A stretch of 64,000 bases of DNA, taken from the NCBI RefSeq assembly GCF_900091465.1, contig NZ_FMHV01000002.1:1116001-1180000 (forward strand), in the 5' to 3' direction. Source of the stretch: Micromonospora rhizosphaerae (lineage in GTDB: Bacteria; Actinomycetota; Actinomycetes; Mycobacteriales; Micromonosporaceae). A program made the translations under genes and the position numbers. Positions 33,801 to 42,915 of the stretch are shown here, one piece after another. Position 1 is the stretch's first letter, and the number at the start of each line of letters is the position of its first letter. A model generated the notes under the pieces. That model was not told where the DNA came from. It worked only from the letters and a program-made list of their open reading frames with translations, and made no database searches.

Positions 33801-35483
33801 ATGACCGGTTCATCCACACTCGCGCGGGCGCGTCGCGCCGCGCTCGCCACCCTCGCGGTTGCGACCTCGCTCGGCACGCTTCTTCCCGGTGGTGTCGCCT
33901 CCGCCGCTCCCAGCCCCGCCGACCTGGTGGTCGGCCTGGCCACCGACCCAACCGAGGTCGGCCCGGCGGGCGACATCGTCCGGTTGGACGTCTCGGTACG
34001 CAACGCGGGGGGCGCCGAGGCCGCCGACACCACCGTGAAGATCACGTTGCCGGACAACGCCACCATGGGCTACGGCGAGCTGGCCACCGGCTGGACCTGC
34101 GACGCCGACGCCCTCAAGTGCAAGTACGGCGACCTCGCTGCCAATGTCGCCGCTCCCACGCTGTACCTGTACGTCACGCTGCCGGCCGGCGAGCACGACC
34201 AGAAGGCGACGATCACGGCGACCGCCGGCACCCAGAGCCACGAGTCGTCGACGGCGAACAACACCGGCACGACCGCGGTCCGCTACGTCGTCCAGCCGGA
34301 CCTCAACTTCGAGTTCCGGCCTGAGCTGACCGAGATCTCGTACCTGGGCGGCATGGGCGCGCGAGCCTTCATCCAGGCGGTGTCCACCAACGTCGGCACG
34401 GTGGCCGCGCCGGATGTCACCTTCCGCTTCACCCCGCCGGCGGGGGCCCGGATGGACCCGGCCGAGGCCGAGCTCTATGGCTGGAAGTGCGATGCGTCGT
34501 CCCCGACCTGGGTCTGCACCGGGCCCGGCGGGGTCGAGGTCGGGCAGAGCGAGTACCTGAACCTGTCGGTCTACTTCCCGGCCGGCACGGTGGGCGACAC
34601 CCTGACCATGGCCGGGTCGGTCTCGACCACCGCGACTGAGCGGTCGCTGACCAACAACGGCGGTGAGACCGCGTTCCGGTACGTCGTGCCCCGCCCGGCG
34701 GACATCGTCGTGGCCTGGGTGTCCGTCGTCCCCAACTACCAGGTCAAAGCGAACGAGCAGTTCGACGTGTACGTCGAAATGGACAACATCGGCGGCAGCC
34801 CGGCCGAGAACGTGAAGGTCCGGGTGCCGCTGGCCCCGACCGTGCAGATGGCGTCCCTCGACCCCGAGTTCCCCGGATGGACCTGCGCCGTGGTGGACGA
34901 GACCGCGGACCGGGCCGTCGAGTGTGCCCGCGAGGGCGCGTACGACATCTCCCAGCCGTACAACCGGCTGCGGCTGCGGATGACGGCTGGCCCGGGCACC
35001 CCGGACGGTCCGCTGACCTTCACCGCCACCGCCTCCACCACGAGCACGGAGGAGACCACCGAGAACAACACCGCCCAGGGCAGCACCGTCTACGTCGCCG
35101 AGGGCATCATGACCGGCCACGCCTGGATCGACACCGACCGCGACGGCCAGCGCGACGCGGACGAGCCGGGCGCGTACGGGAAGATCGGCAGGATCGAGTT
35201 CGTGCTGGAGGGCACCCGACCGAGCTGGGACGTTCCGACGGCTAGCCTCAACGAGAATGGCATCTACTCCACCCGCCTGAAGCCCGGCCGGTACGTGGCG
35301 AACGTCTACCTGCAGGACGGGGTGCCGTACAGCTTCACGACCCCGGACGTCGGCGATGACGCCACCGACTCGGACATCGTCGGCAGCACCGGCGGCTACT
35401 ACAACCGGGGCTGGAGCGCGGTGGTCGAGGTGAAGGACGCCGAGCAGACGTTCGTCGACATCGGCCTCGTCCCGACCGTGTAG
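33801..35483 (+). CDS. Secreted protein with DUF11-type repeats
   Basis: 560 residues from the ATG at 33801 (GGGAGA upstream). The N-terminus has a clear export signal ending 'GGVASAAPSPADL'. Three repeats of about 125 residues each begin 'ADLVVGLATDPTEVGPAGD'-like, 'PDLNFEFRPELTEISY'-like and 'ADIVVAWVSVVPNYQVKA'-like and end in 'SSTANNTGTTAVRYVV', 'SLTNNGGETAFRYVV' and 'ETTENNTAQGSTVYV'. These are CARDB/DUF11 beta-sandwiches. A C-terminal SdrD-B-like domain starts 'GHAWIDTDRDGQRDADEPG'. No sorting signal is seen, so it is probably released or wall-bound. Function unknown. Confidence 0.82.
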   Translation: MTGSSTLARARRAALATLAVATSLGTLLPGGVASAAPSPADLVVGLATDPTEVGPAGDIVRLDVSVRNAGGAEAADTTVKITLPDNATMGYGELATGWTCDADALKCKYGDLAANVAAPTLYLYVTLPAGEHDQKATITATAGTQSHESSTANNTGTTAVRYVVQPDLNFEFRPELTEISYLGGMGARAFIQAVSTNVGTVAAPDVTFRFTPPAGARMDPAEAELYGWKCDASSPTWVCTGPGGVEVGQSEYLNLSVYFPAGTVGDTLTMAGSVSTTATERSLTNNGGETAFRYVVPRPADIVVAWVSVVPNYQVKANEQFDVYVEMDNIGGSPAENVKVRVPLAPTVQMASLDPEFPGWTCAVVDETADRAVECAREGAYDISQPYNRLRLRMTAGPGTPDGPLTFTATASTTSTEETTENNTAQGSTVYVAEGIMTGHAWIDTDRDGQRDADEPGAYGKIGRIEFVLEGTRPSWDVPTASLNENGIYSTRLKPGRYVANVYLQDGVPYSFTTPDVGDDATDSDIVGSTGGYYNRGWSAVVEVKDAEQTFVDIGLVPTV

Positions 35484-35506
35484 TCCTGAGCCGTACCGGA
35501 AGAACC

Positions 35507-35536
35507 GGCCCCGGCGACCGTGCGGTCGCCGGGGCC
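35507..35536. terminator. Bidirectional hairpin
   Basis: Perfect arms GGCCCCGGCGACC (35507-35519) and GGTCGCCGGGGCC (35524-35536) with a 4-base loop, between the convergent secreted protein gene and DUF417 copy 2. Confidence 0.75.
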
Positions 35537-35580
35537 ATTCGGGTCCTCCCACCAGGAAATTCCGCGAATAGTCCGGATCT

Positions 35581-36048
35581 TTATCGGTGGCGGGCCGCGT
35601 GCAGCGACTCGACGGCTGTCAGGAGAGCGGCACCGAGGAGCACGGTGTCCTTCAACAGGAACTGCCCCAGTTGGGAAAGGCTCAACATCCCCTGCCCTTC
35701 CTGCCGAGCCTCGGGCGTCGTGGCCAGGAAGCTGAGCGTGGTGAGGAACATCCCCACCGCCCCGAAGCTACCGATCGCCGACGCTCTGGGCGCAAGCGGC
35801 TTCGCGGCGATCAGAGAGCCGATGGTGATCTCCGTGACCCCGATGAGTCGGTTGAGCTTTTGTGCGCCCAGCTTCTGGCGGAATCGCGAGAACAGCGGAC
35901 TCGAGGTGACCAGGGGCTCGTCGTTTTCGACTTCGTACTGCTTGAACTTGAGCGCACCGATCCACAATATGTTCGTCGCCAGTGCGGAGCGTAGGACCGA
36001 GAAGCCTACGGAAGCGAGGCCATCTGCCGAGGCGTGTCGTGTGCCCAT
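35581..36048 (-). CDS. DUF417 (RclC/YkgB-type) membrane protein, copy 2
   Basis: 155 residues from the ATG at 36048. It is the near-identical paralogue of 5911-6378: about 14 substitutions, clustered at the first 18 residues and near residues 75 and 112. The DNA match spans the whole gene and continues into the 5' flank (a 'TTACCCGCTG' and 'CACCGAGGG' block). It is followed upstream by a quinone-oxidoreductase-like gene in the same orientation, 155 bases away, echoing the arrangement near copy 1. Function unknown; see copy 1. Confidence 0.82.
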   Translation of the reverse strand: MGTRHASADGLASVGFSVLRSALATNILWIGALKFKQYEVENDEPLVTSSPLFSRFRQKLGAQKLNRLIGVTEITIGSLIAAKPLAPRASAIGSFGAVGMFLTTLSFLATTPEARQEGQGMLSLSQLGQFLLKDTVLLGAALLTAVESLHAARHR

Positions 36049-36202
36049 CCGCTCGCTCCTAGTCGCTGTGTCGGCGGCCGGCTTGTGGGGACCATTACCC
36101 GCTGGGTTCCGCCACAAGCACCGAGGGTGCGGCTGGGCGCCCGCCTGCTGTGGGCTCAGGTGATTCCTTCCCCTCCCTGCACTCGGGAGGAGGGAGCCCC
36201 GG

Positions 36203-37129
36203 TTAATCGTCGTTCGTGACGCGGATGATGGTCTTCCCGGGCACTCGGGGGGCGTCGGGCCCGAATGCGGCCACTGCCTCCGACAGGGGCCGGGTGGCTC
36301 CGACGTTCGGGGTGAGCCGTCCGTCGCGCAGTCGCGTGGCCAGTTCGGTGAGCTGGGAGCGGTCGGCTTCGACGACGAAGAAGATCGCGCGACCGTTCTG
36401 CGGCTGGATCTCCGGCGGGCTAGCGATGGTGACGAGCGTGCCGCCGGGACGCACGAGTGCGGTGGAGCGGTCGCGGATGTCTCCGCCGATCACGTCGAAG
36501 ACCACATCGACCTGTCCGACGTCCTCAAGAGTGTCGTTCTGGAGGTCTACGAACGCGTCGACACCAAGCTTCAGCGCGGTGTCTCGGTCTCGTGCGCGGC
36601 CGGTGCCGATCACTCGTGCTCCGACCTCGCGGGCGAGCTGGACTGCGATCGAGCCGACACCACCCGCGGCGCCGTGGATCAGGACAGTCTGACCCGCTTC
36701 GATGCGGGCGTGGACGAAGAGGGCCTGCCAGGCGGTGAGTCCGGAGATCACCGTGGCCGTGGCCACGGCGTGGTCCACGTCCGCGGGCAGCGGGGCGAGG
36801 TTGCGGGCCTCGACGGCCACGTACTCGGCCAGAGAGCCGTTGCGCGTCCAGTCGGTCAGACCGAACACACGCTGCCCCACGCTCAGCCCAGTGGTGCCGT
36901 AGCCCAGCTCGGTCACGACACCGGACACCTCGTGTCCGGGAACGGACGGGGTGCGGTCCCGCCCGGCACGGTCGGTCCACGTCCCCGGCCAGGTCAACTC
37001 CCCGGGAGTGAACCCTGCCGCGTGCACGCGCACCATGACTTCGTTCTCCGCCAGGTGCGGGTACGGCACCTCGGTCAGGGTCAGCCCGGCCAATCCGGCC
37101 TCTTGGTCCCGCACAGTGATCGCTTGCAC
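36203..37129 (-). CDS. Quinone-oxidoreductase-like MDR enzyme
   Basis: 308 residues. GroES-like domain with 'SVPGHEVSGVVTELG', NADPH-binding 'VLIHGAAGGVGSIAVQLARE' and 'VFDVIGGD'. No zinc-site Cys cluster, so NADPH:quinone or enone reductase type. It differs from the 4041 gene well beyond recent duplication, but it also lies beside a DUF417 gene. No regulator is adjacent here. The next feature upstream is tRNA-Lys. Confidence 0.87.
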   Translation of the reverse strand: MQAITVRDQEAGLAGLTLTEVPYPHLAENEVMVRVHAAGFTPGELTWPGTWTDRAGRDRTPSVPGHEVSGVVTELGYGTTGLSVGQRVFGLTDWTRNGSLAEYVAVEARNLAPLPADVDHAVATATVISGLTAWQALFVHARIEAGQTVLIHGAAGGVGSIAVQLAREVGARVIGTGRARDRDTALKLGVDAFVDLQNDTLEDVGQVDVVFDVIGGDIRDRSTALVRPGGTLVTIASPPEIQPQNGRAIFFVVEADRSQLTELATRLRDGRLTPNVGATRPLSEAVAAFGPDAPRVPGKTIIRVTNDD

Positions 37130-37366
37130 AAAAATCCTCTCTCTGTCGAAGTCCGGGCAGCACCGTCACCCGATGGCTCCGCTCCGTCTTCATCCTCTCC
37201 CGGTGTCCGCAGCAGACGGGGCAGGACAGCCGATCTGCCCGACCGTCCCAAGCTTCGACGGAGCCAATGGCGCAGCGACCGAACCAGCGGCTTGCCTGCA
37301 GCCGCCCGCCGACCGGGCATAGCTGGCATCGACGACCCCGGTCACGGTCGCTGACCAGCGGTTGAG

Positions 37367-37438
37367 TGGGCCGCCAGGGACTCGAACCCTGAACCTATGG
37401 ATTAAAAGTCCACAGCTCTGCCATTGAGCTAGCGGCCC
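37367..37438 (-). tRNA. tRNA-Lys (TTT)
   Basis: Minus-strand cloverleaf of 72 bases: acceptor GGGCCGC/GCGGCCC with discriminator A, anticodon loop CTTTTAA (anticodon TTT), and T-arm CAGGG-TTCGAGT-CCCTG. CCA not encoded. Confidence 0.95.
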
Positions 37439-37548
37439 GCCCGCCCAGGCTACCGGAACCCGGCCGCGCGGGCCTTCCGGCTTCCCGCCGCCCGTCGATG
37501 TCCGCCAGCCGACGCCGAGGCGACCGCGTATGGGTGCGAGGCCCTTGA

Positions 37549-37780
37549 GGATGGCCGGCGGCACTCGGGGTGCGGTGTCGGCGATCGCCCCGTTCGTGCG
37601 GGCAGCTCCAAAGGAAAGCCGGCACGTGGCCGGCGGCACCTGGGGCCCGGTGTCGGCGACCGCCCCGTTCGTGCGGGCAGCTCCAAAGGAAAGCCGGCAG
37701 GGGCCCGGCCGCCCCGGGCCCGGCGTCGGCGTCGGCGACCACCCCATCCGTGCGGGCAGCCCCAAAGGGGAACAGGCGGA
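37549..37780. repeat. About three imperfect tandem repeats of 75-79 bp
   Basis: A unit containing GCCCCGTTCGTGCGGGCAG followed by CTCCAAAGGAAAGCCGGC occurs with 'GTGCGGGCAG' beginning at 37596, 37671 and 37750, giving periods of 75 and 79 bases; the third unit is more diverged. The block lies between tRNA-Lys and a small gene, and no reading frame in it looks like a known protein. Each unit can form a GC-rich hairpin. Purpose unknown. Confidence 0.7.
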
Positions 37781-37918
37781 TGCCGGCCAGCACCCCGGCC
37801 CCGTGTGGTCCGCCACCGCGACCTGGCATGTCCGACCGGCTGGGCGACTACCATGTCGGCGCGCAGCCGGACGACACGGCCCCGCATGGGGTGCCGCCAG
37901 CGGGGAACCGTGACCGGC

Positions 37919-38218
37919 ATGAGGATGAGCAGCACGCCGGCGGTGGCGGCGTCGAGCGAGGAGGTCGGCGCGGACGGCGTACGGCAGCCCGGCGGCGAGG
38001 TGCACGCCTGGTTGCCGGGGCGGAACCAGACCGTCTGCGGGCTCCCGCTCAGCCGGACCCGGCTGCGCCGCTTTCCGCACGTGCCGTTCGACTACGCCTC
38101 GACCGACGTGCTCACCGAGGCCGACCCGGTCGGCTTCATCTGCCCGCGCTGCCTGGCCGCCACTCAGGGGCGCCGCCGGCAGGAGAAGGGCTGGGTGCGC
38201 CACTCGCCCCGCCCCTGA
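37919..38218 (+). CDS. Small protein with CxxC (zinc-ribbon-like)
   Basis: About 99 residues from the ATG at 37919; a GTG three codons earlier (37910) is possible. The core 'VHAWLPGRNQTVCGLPLSR' and 'ADPVGFICPRCLAAT' is conserved-looking, with Cys residues that could form a metal site with the CPRC pair. Small proteins of this kind are common in Micromonosporaceae, with no assigned role. The epimerase gene starts 44 bases downstream on the same strand, so an operon is possible. Confidence 0.6.
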   Translation: MRMSSTPAVAASSEEVGADGVRQPGGEVHAWLPGRNQTVCGLPLSRTRLRRFPHVPFDYASTDVLTEADPVGFICPRCLAATQGRRRQEKGWVRHSPRP

Positions 38219-38262
38219 CCGATCAGGGGTTGGAGTCCGGTTCAGCGGGTACCGCATCTCGC

Positions 38263-39345
38263 ATGCGGATCGTGATCGTGGGAGCCACCGGCAACGTGGG
38301 GACCGCGCTGCTGCGTCGGCTGCGCCAGGAGCCGGGGCCGGAGCTGGTCGGGGTGGCCCGTCGGCTGCCCGGCCCGGACGCCGGTGAGCCGTACGACCGG
38401 GTGGAGTGGCACTCCTGCGACATCGGGGCGCCCGGCGCGGCCGACAGGCTGGCCGCGATCTTCGCCGGCGCGCGGGCGGTGGTCCACCTGGCCTGGCAGA
38501 TTCAGCCCAGCCACGACCAGCACACCCTGCACCGGACCAACGTCGGCGGCAGCCGCGCCGTGATCGACGCGGTCGTCCGGGCCGGCGTGCCGGCCCTGGT
38601 GTACGCCTCGTCGGTCGGCACGTACGCGTCCGGCCCGAAGGACCACCCGATCAGCGAGCGCTGGCCGGCGACCGGGGTGCCCGGGTCGTCGTACAGCCGG
38701 GACAAGGCCGAGGTGGAGGCGATGCTCGACACGGTCGACCGCGACCACCCGCAACTGCGGGTGGTCCGGCTGCGGCCGGGCCTGACCTTCCAGCGCGAGG
38801 CCGGCACGGAGATCACCCGTTACTTCCTCGGGCCGCTGGCCCCGGTCCGGCTGCTCCGCTTCGGCCGGATCCCGTTGGTCCCCGCCCACCGCCGGTTACG
38901 GATGCAGGCGGTGCACGCCGACGATGTCGCCGACGCGTACGCGAGGGCGGTGCTGGGTGAGGCTCGAGGCGCCTTCAACATCGCCGCGGACCCGGTGCTG
39001 ACCCCGGAGTTGGTCGCCCGGCACTTCCACGGCTGGACGGTGCCGGTGGCCGCCCCGGTGCTGCGCGTCGCGGCGGCGCTCACCTGGCGGGCGCGGCTGC
39101 AACCGGTCGACGCCGGCTGGGTGGAGCTCGCCCTGAACGCGCCGCTGATGTCCAGCGACCGAGCCGAGACCGAGCTTGGCTGGACGCCGAGGATCGACGC
39201 GCTGACCGCCCTCAAGGAACTCTTCGCCGGCATGGCACATCGGGTCGGCACCGACGCCCCACCCATGTCGGCCGACGCCGACCTGCCTGGCCGCCCCGCG
39301 GCGCTCCGGAAAGCCCGCACCCCCGGTCACGGCAACCCCTACTGA
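38263..39345 (+). CDS. NAD-dependent epimerase/dehydratase-family (extended SDR) protein
   Basis: 360 residues from the ATG at 38263. It starts 'MRIVIVGATGNVGTALLRRL' with the atypical-SDR NAD(P) motif, followed by 'VVHLAWQIQPSHD', catalytic 'YASSVGTYASG' and 'SSYSRDKAEVEAML' (Tyr-x3-Lys), and 'VHADDVADAYARA'. It acts on a nucleotide sugar or small carbonyl compound; the substrate cannot be read from the sequence. The C-terminal 40 residues are Pro/Ala-rich and probably disordered. Confidence 0.87.
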   Translation: MRIVIVGATGNVGTALLRRLRQEPGPELVGVARRLPGPDAGEPYDRVEWHSCDIGAPGAADRLAAIFAGARAVVHLAWQIQPSHDQHTLHRTNVGGSRAVIDAVVRAGVPALVYASSVGTYASGPKDHPISERWPATGVPGSSYSRDKAEVEAMLDTVDRDHPQLRVVRLRPGLTFQREAGTEITRYFLGPLAPVRLLRFGRIPLVPAHRRLRMQAVHADDVADAYARAVLGEARGAFNIAADPVLTPELVARHFHGWTVPVAAPVLRVAAALTWRARLQPVDAGWVELALNAPLMSSDRAETELGWTPRIDALTALKELFAGMAHRVGTDAPPMSADADLPGRPAALRKARTPGHGNPY

Positions 39346-39397
39346 CGCACCCCACACCCGCCGTCAAGCGGCTGACCGGCAGCTCAAGCGGCGGAAG

Positions 39398-40147
39398 TCA
39401 GGCGTGCGAGAGGGCGAAGGCGGTGAGGAACCCCAGCACGGTGATCAGCCCGACCAGGAGGTGGGCGTCCTCGAACGCCTCGGGGACCATGGTGTCGGCG
39501 ATCATGGCCAGGATGGCACCGGCGGCCAGCGCGGTGATCGTGGCCAGCACCGCCGGTGACGTGCCGCCGAGCAGTGTGTAGCCGAGCAGCGCCGCGAGCC
39601 CGCTGACCAGCGCGATCGCCGTCCAGAGCAGGAAGACGTACCGCCTCGACCGGCCGGCCCGGCGCATGCCGGCCGCGCTGGACAGCCCCTCCGGAACGTT
39701 GCTGAGGAAGACCGCGACCACGGTGACCAGGCTGACCGGACCGCCGGCAAGCAGGCTCGCGCCGATCACCACCGATTCCGGTACGCCGTCCAGCAGCGCG
39801 CCGACGGCGATGGCCGAACCGGAGCCGGGCTGTTCCTGCTCGCAGGGCTGCTGGTCGCCGGAGCGCTTGCGGTGCCGAGCGCCGCCTCGGGCCAGCAGCA
39901 CGTTCGCCCCGGTGTACGCCAACGCGCCGCCGGCGGCCCCGATCGTGGTCGCCGTCAGCCCGCCCCGCTCGTGCGCCTCGGCGATCAGGTCGAAGGAGAC
40001 CGCGGAGAGCAGCACGCCCGCCCCGAACGCCATGATCGACGCGATGACCCGCCGTGACACCTTGGCGAACCAGCCGAGCGCCGCCCCGACCAACAGGGCG
40101 GATCCGGCCAGCAGTCCCCAGCCGCCCGCCTGCAACCAGCCCGGCAT
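39398..40147 (-). CDS. ZIP-family metal transporter
   Basis: 249 residues from the ATG at 40147 (an upstream ATG at 40207 adds 20 unlikely residues). Eight hydrophobic segments. Metal-binding helices read 'ALLDGVPESVVIGA' and 'FLSNVPEGLSSAAG', corresponding to the HNxPEG motifs of ZupT-like transporters. The loop between helices 3 and 4 has 'RHRKRSGDQQPCEQEQ', a short variable stretch. It probably imports zinc or another divalent cation. No Zur-like site recognised upstream. Confidence 0.85.
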   Translation of the reverse strand: MPGWLQAGGWGLLAGSALLVGAALGWFAKVSRRVIASIMAFGAGVLLSAVSFDLIAEAHERGGLTATTIGAAGGALAYTGANVLLARGGARHRKRSGDQQPCEQEQPGSGSAIAVGALLDGVPESVVIGASLLAGGPVSLVTVVAVFLSNVPEGLSSAAGMRRAGRSRRYVFLLWTAIALVSGLAALLGYTLLGGTSPAVLATITALAAGAILAMIADTMVPEAFEDAHLLVGLITVLGFLTAFALSHA

Positions 40148-40224
40148 GAGATGGACCGTACACCGGTGTGTCGGGCGCAAAACCGGGAACGCCGAGCCGT
40201 CGAGCAACCGACGGCTGGAGGGAC

Positions 40225-40920
40225 ATGGGCGCCAGAACCTTCGTGGTGGTCGGTGGCACCAGCGGGCTCGGCCTGGCGGTGGCCCGCCTGCTCGTTGAGG
40301 AGCACCGGGTGGCGGTGCTGGGCGACCGGCCGGAGGAGGTCGCCGCGGTGGCCGGCGAGCTGGGCTGCGCGGGCGTGGTGTGCGACACGTCCTCGTACGA
40401 CCAGGTGCGGGAGGCGTTCGCCGAGGTGATCGACCGGTATGACACGGTGGACGGGGTAGCGGCGTGCGCTTCGGTGTGGGCGGGCGGCGATCTGGTGGAC
40501 CTGCCCCCGGAGCGCATCCGGCGGGCCGTGGAGGTCAATGCACTCGGCACGACGTACGTGTTCCGGGAGGCGCTGCAGCACCTGCGCCGGCAGGGGTTCG
40601 GCAACCTGGTGTACGTCGGGGCGATGGCGGTGACCAGACCCAGGCCCGGTATCCCGGTGTATCGGGCGACCAAGAGTTACGGCCAGAGCCTGGTGGAGTC
40701 GCTGGCGGAGGCGCAGCACAGCAACCAGATCAAGGTGATGGAGGTCGATCCGGGGCCGATGCCGACCCGGTTGCAGGAGCGGGTCGGTGACGAGTTCCTG
40801 GACCACGTCTACGCCCTGCCCGAGCAGGTAGCCCCGGAGGTGACCCGGCTGCTGCTGCTCGATCCGGACGACCTGTACGTCTCGGGGGAGCGGGTGCTGC
40901 GGGCGGACGGGCGGTGGTAA
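40225..40920 (+). CDS. Short-chain dehydrogenase/reductase
   Basis: 231 residues from the ATG at 40225 with GGAGG upstream. NAD(P)-binding 'VVVGGTSGLGLAVARLL', 'VNALGTTYVFREAL', and the catalytic 'VYRATKSYGQSL' (Tyr-x3-Lys); the Ser position reads 'VYVGAMAV', so the usual catalytic Ser may be missing. The last codons overlap the start of the MFS gene, suggesting a two-gene operon. Substrate unknown. Confidence 0.87.
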   Translation: MGARTFVVVGGTSGLGLAVARLLVEEHRVAVLGDRPEEVAAVAGELGCAGVVCDTSSYDQVREAFAEVIDRYDTVDGVAACASVWAGGDLVDLPPERIRRAVEVNALGTTYVFREALQHLRRQGFGNLVYVGAMAVTRPRPGIPVYRATKSYGQSLVESLAEAQHSNQIKVMEVDPGPMPTRLQERVGDEFLDHVYALPEQVAPEVTRLLLLDPDDLYVSGERVLRADGRW

Positions 40921-42545
40921 CGGCGGCGGGCACCTCCGTCGAGGCACCGGTCTCGGCCTGGTCGCCGCTGCGCACCGCGGTCTATCGCAACCTGTGGCTG
41001 GCGCTGCTCGCCGCGAACATCGGCACCTGGATGCAGACGGTCGGCGCGCAGTGGCTGCTGGTCCACCAGCCGAACGCCTCGACGCTGGTGTCGCTGGTGC
41101 AGACGGCGAGCCTGCTGCCGATGCTGCTGCTGGCCCTGCCGGCGGGCGCGCTCGCGGACACCTTCGACCGCCGGCACCTGCTGATCTCGGTGCAGCTGTT
41201 CATGGTCGCGGTGGCCGGGGCGTTGACCGTGCTCACCGCGACCGGGCGGATGCCGCCGGCGCTGCTGCTCACCCTCACCTTCGCCTTCGGGGTCGGGCAG
41301 GCGCTCACCCTGCCGGCCTGGGCGGCGGTCATTCCCGAGCTGGTACCGCGCGATCAGCTGCGGGCGGCGTCCGCGCTCGGCTCGATCAGCGTCAACGTGG
41401 CCCGGGCCGTCGGCCCGGCCGCCGCCGGCGTGCTGATCGCCAAGGCGGGCGCCGCTCCGGTCTTCGCCCTCAACGCCGCGGCGTATCTGATCTTCGCCCT
41501 CGCGCTGTTCCGGTGGCGGCCCGGCAACGCTCGCGCCGTCGAGGTGCCCGAGCGGTTCACCGCCGCGCTGCGCGCCGGCGGTCGGTACGTGCGGCACTCT
41601 CCGGTCGTGCGCCGGCTGCTGCGCCGGGCGCTGGTCTTCGTGATACCGGCCAGCGCCCTGTGGGCGCTGCTGCCGCTGATCGCCAGCCGTCGCCTCGGCA
41701 TGGACTCCAGCGGGTACGGCCTGCTGTTGGCCGCCCTCGGCGTGGGTGCCATCCTGGGCGGCCTGCTGATGCCGTGGATCCGCACCCGGATAACGGCCAA
41801 CCAGTTCCTGCTGGTGGCCGGGGCGTTCTACGGCGCGGCGCTGATCGTGGTGGCGACGGTGCGCGTCGTCCCGGTGGTGCTGGTCGCCCTGCTCCCGGCC
41901 GGGCTGGCCTGGGTCACCGTGCTCGCCAACGTCAACGCCGAGATCCAGCTCTTCCTGCCTGGCTGGGTACGGGCCCGCGGGCTGGCCGTCTACCAGGTGG
42001 TCCAGGGGGGCGGGCAGGCCGTGGGCGCGTTCGCCTGGGGCGTTTTGTCCGACACCGCCGGGCTGGTCACCGCGTTTTACGTGGCGGCCGCGCTGATGCT
42101 GGTCGGCGCGGTGACGTCCCAGATCTGGCCGCTGCCCGACCTGCGCGGGGTGAGCAAGGACCCGACCGCCTACCTGCCCCGACTGGAACTGGCGCTCGAA
42201 CCGGATCCCCGGGTGGGTCCGGTGCTGGTGGAGGTGACCTACACCGTGCGGCAGGAGCGGGAGCAGGAGTTCCTGAAGGCGATGGACCTGGTCCGGGGCT
42301 TCCGACAGCGTACCGGGGCGATGCGCTGGGGGCTGTTCCGCGAGGGCGAGACCACGAACCGGTTCGCCGAGGTCTACATGGTGCCGTCCTGGGACGAACA
42401 CCTGCGCCAGCACGGCGGCCGGCTGACGGGAGCGGATCAGGAGGCGGAGGAGCGGGCCAAGGAACTCGCCGAGGGCGAACCGGAGGTGCGGCACCTGCTG
42501 CCCGCCGCCGCCAGCGCCAACACGGCTCCCGACCGGACCACCTGA
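40914..42545 (+). CDS. MFS transporter (MFS_3/EntS-like) with C-terminal soluble domain
   Basis: 543 residues from a GTG at 40914 overlapping the SDR stop. The first 410 residues hold 12 membrane helices of the EntS/MFS_3 type ('NIGTWMQTVGAQWLL', 'GALADTFDRRHLL' with the loop-2 GxLaDrxxRR motif). Residues from about 440 form a soluble domain ('VEVTYTVRQEREQEFLKAM', 'AMRWGLFREGETTNRFAE') resembling an antibiotic-biosynthesis-monooxygenase fold. This fusion is seen in other actinobacterial exporters. Probably an efflux pump of a small molecule. Confidence 0.88.
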   Translation: MVTAAGTSVEAPVSAWSPLRTAVYRNLWLALLAANIGTWMQTVGAQWLLVHQPNASTLVSLVQTASLLPMLLLALPAGALADTFDRRHLLISVQLFMVAVAGALTVLTATGRMPPALLLTLTFAFGVGQALTLPAWAAVIPELVPRDQLRAASALGSISVNVARAVGPAAAGVLIAKAGAAPVFALNAAAYLIFALALFRWRPGNARAVEVPERFTAALRAGGRYVRHSPVVRRLLRRALVFVIPASALWALLPLIASRRLGMDSSGYGLLLAALGVGAILGGLLMPWIRTRITANQFLLVAGAFYGAALIVVATVRVVPVVLVALLPAGLAWVTVLANVNAEIQLFLPGWVRARGLAVYQVVQGGGQAVGAFAWGVLSDTAGLVTAFYVAAALMLVGAVTSQIWPLPDLRGVSKDPTAYLPRLELALEPDPRVGPVLVEVTYTVRQEREQEFLKAMDLVRGFRQRTGAMRWGLFREGETTNRFAEVYMVPSWDEHLRQHGGRLTGADQEAEERAKELAEGEPEVRHLLPAAASANTAPDRTT

Positions 42546-42551
42546 CCGCAG

Positions 42552-42915
42552 TCAGAAGTCGGCGAACAGGTAGGGCAGCCGGCGAGGGAAGAGCTGGCGC
42601 AGCTCGGCCGCCGCGTCCCCCGGCACCACGCCGAGACCACGGATGTCCACATCGGCCGGGTCGAGCACCCCGTACGCGAGCGCGGAGAGCCCGGCGGCGG
42701 TGAGCCTCGCGGTCGGGACGCTGTCCACGGCGGTGCTGTCGCCCGGCTGCAGCTCCAGCTTGCGGGTCGGTGGCCAGCAGGTCGTCGGCGAGCAGCGTGC
42801 CGCCGTGGTCGTCGATCCGGTAGGTGACCGCGCCGAGCGTCTCGCCGTCCCGGACGGCGGTGAGCAGCCACCGGTCGTCCCGGTCCCGCTGGCGGGCGAT
42901 CGGGTCAGACCTCGG
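42552..42915 (-). pseudogene. Eis-type N-acetyltransferase, internally deleted remnant
   Basis: Two frames meet: 'RWLLTAVRDGETLGAVTYRI' with 'TLLADDLLATD' (42915 to about 42770), then in the next frame 'KLELQPGDSTAVDSVPTARL', 'ALAYGVLDPADVDIRGLG' and the C-terminal 'FPRRLPYLFADF'. This is the middle and the C-terminus of an Eis-like enzyme, ending in Phe, which in Eis is the catalytic carboxylate. The N-terminal GNAT part and a central segment are missing. The 5' side runs into the pp2c stop. Confidence 0.68.

Noticed and set aside
37549..37780. CRISPR array at the 75-bp repeats
   Set aside because: Repeat units are too long and imperfect and there are no unique spacers of constant length; no cas genes nearby.
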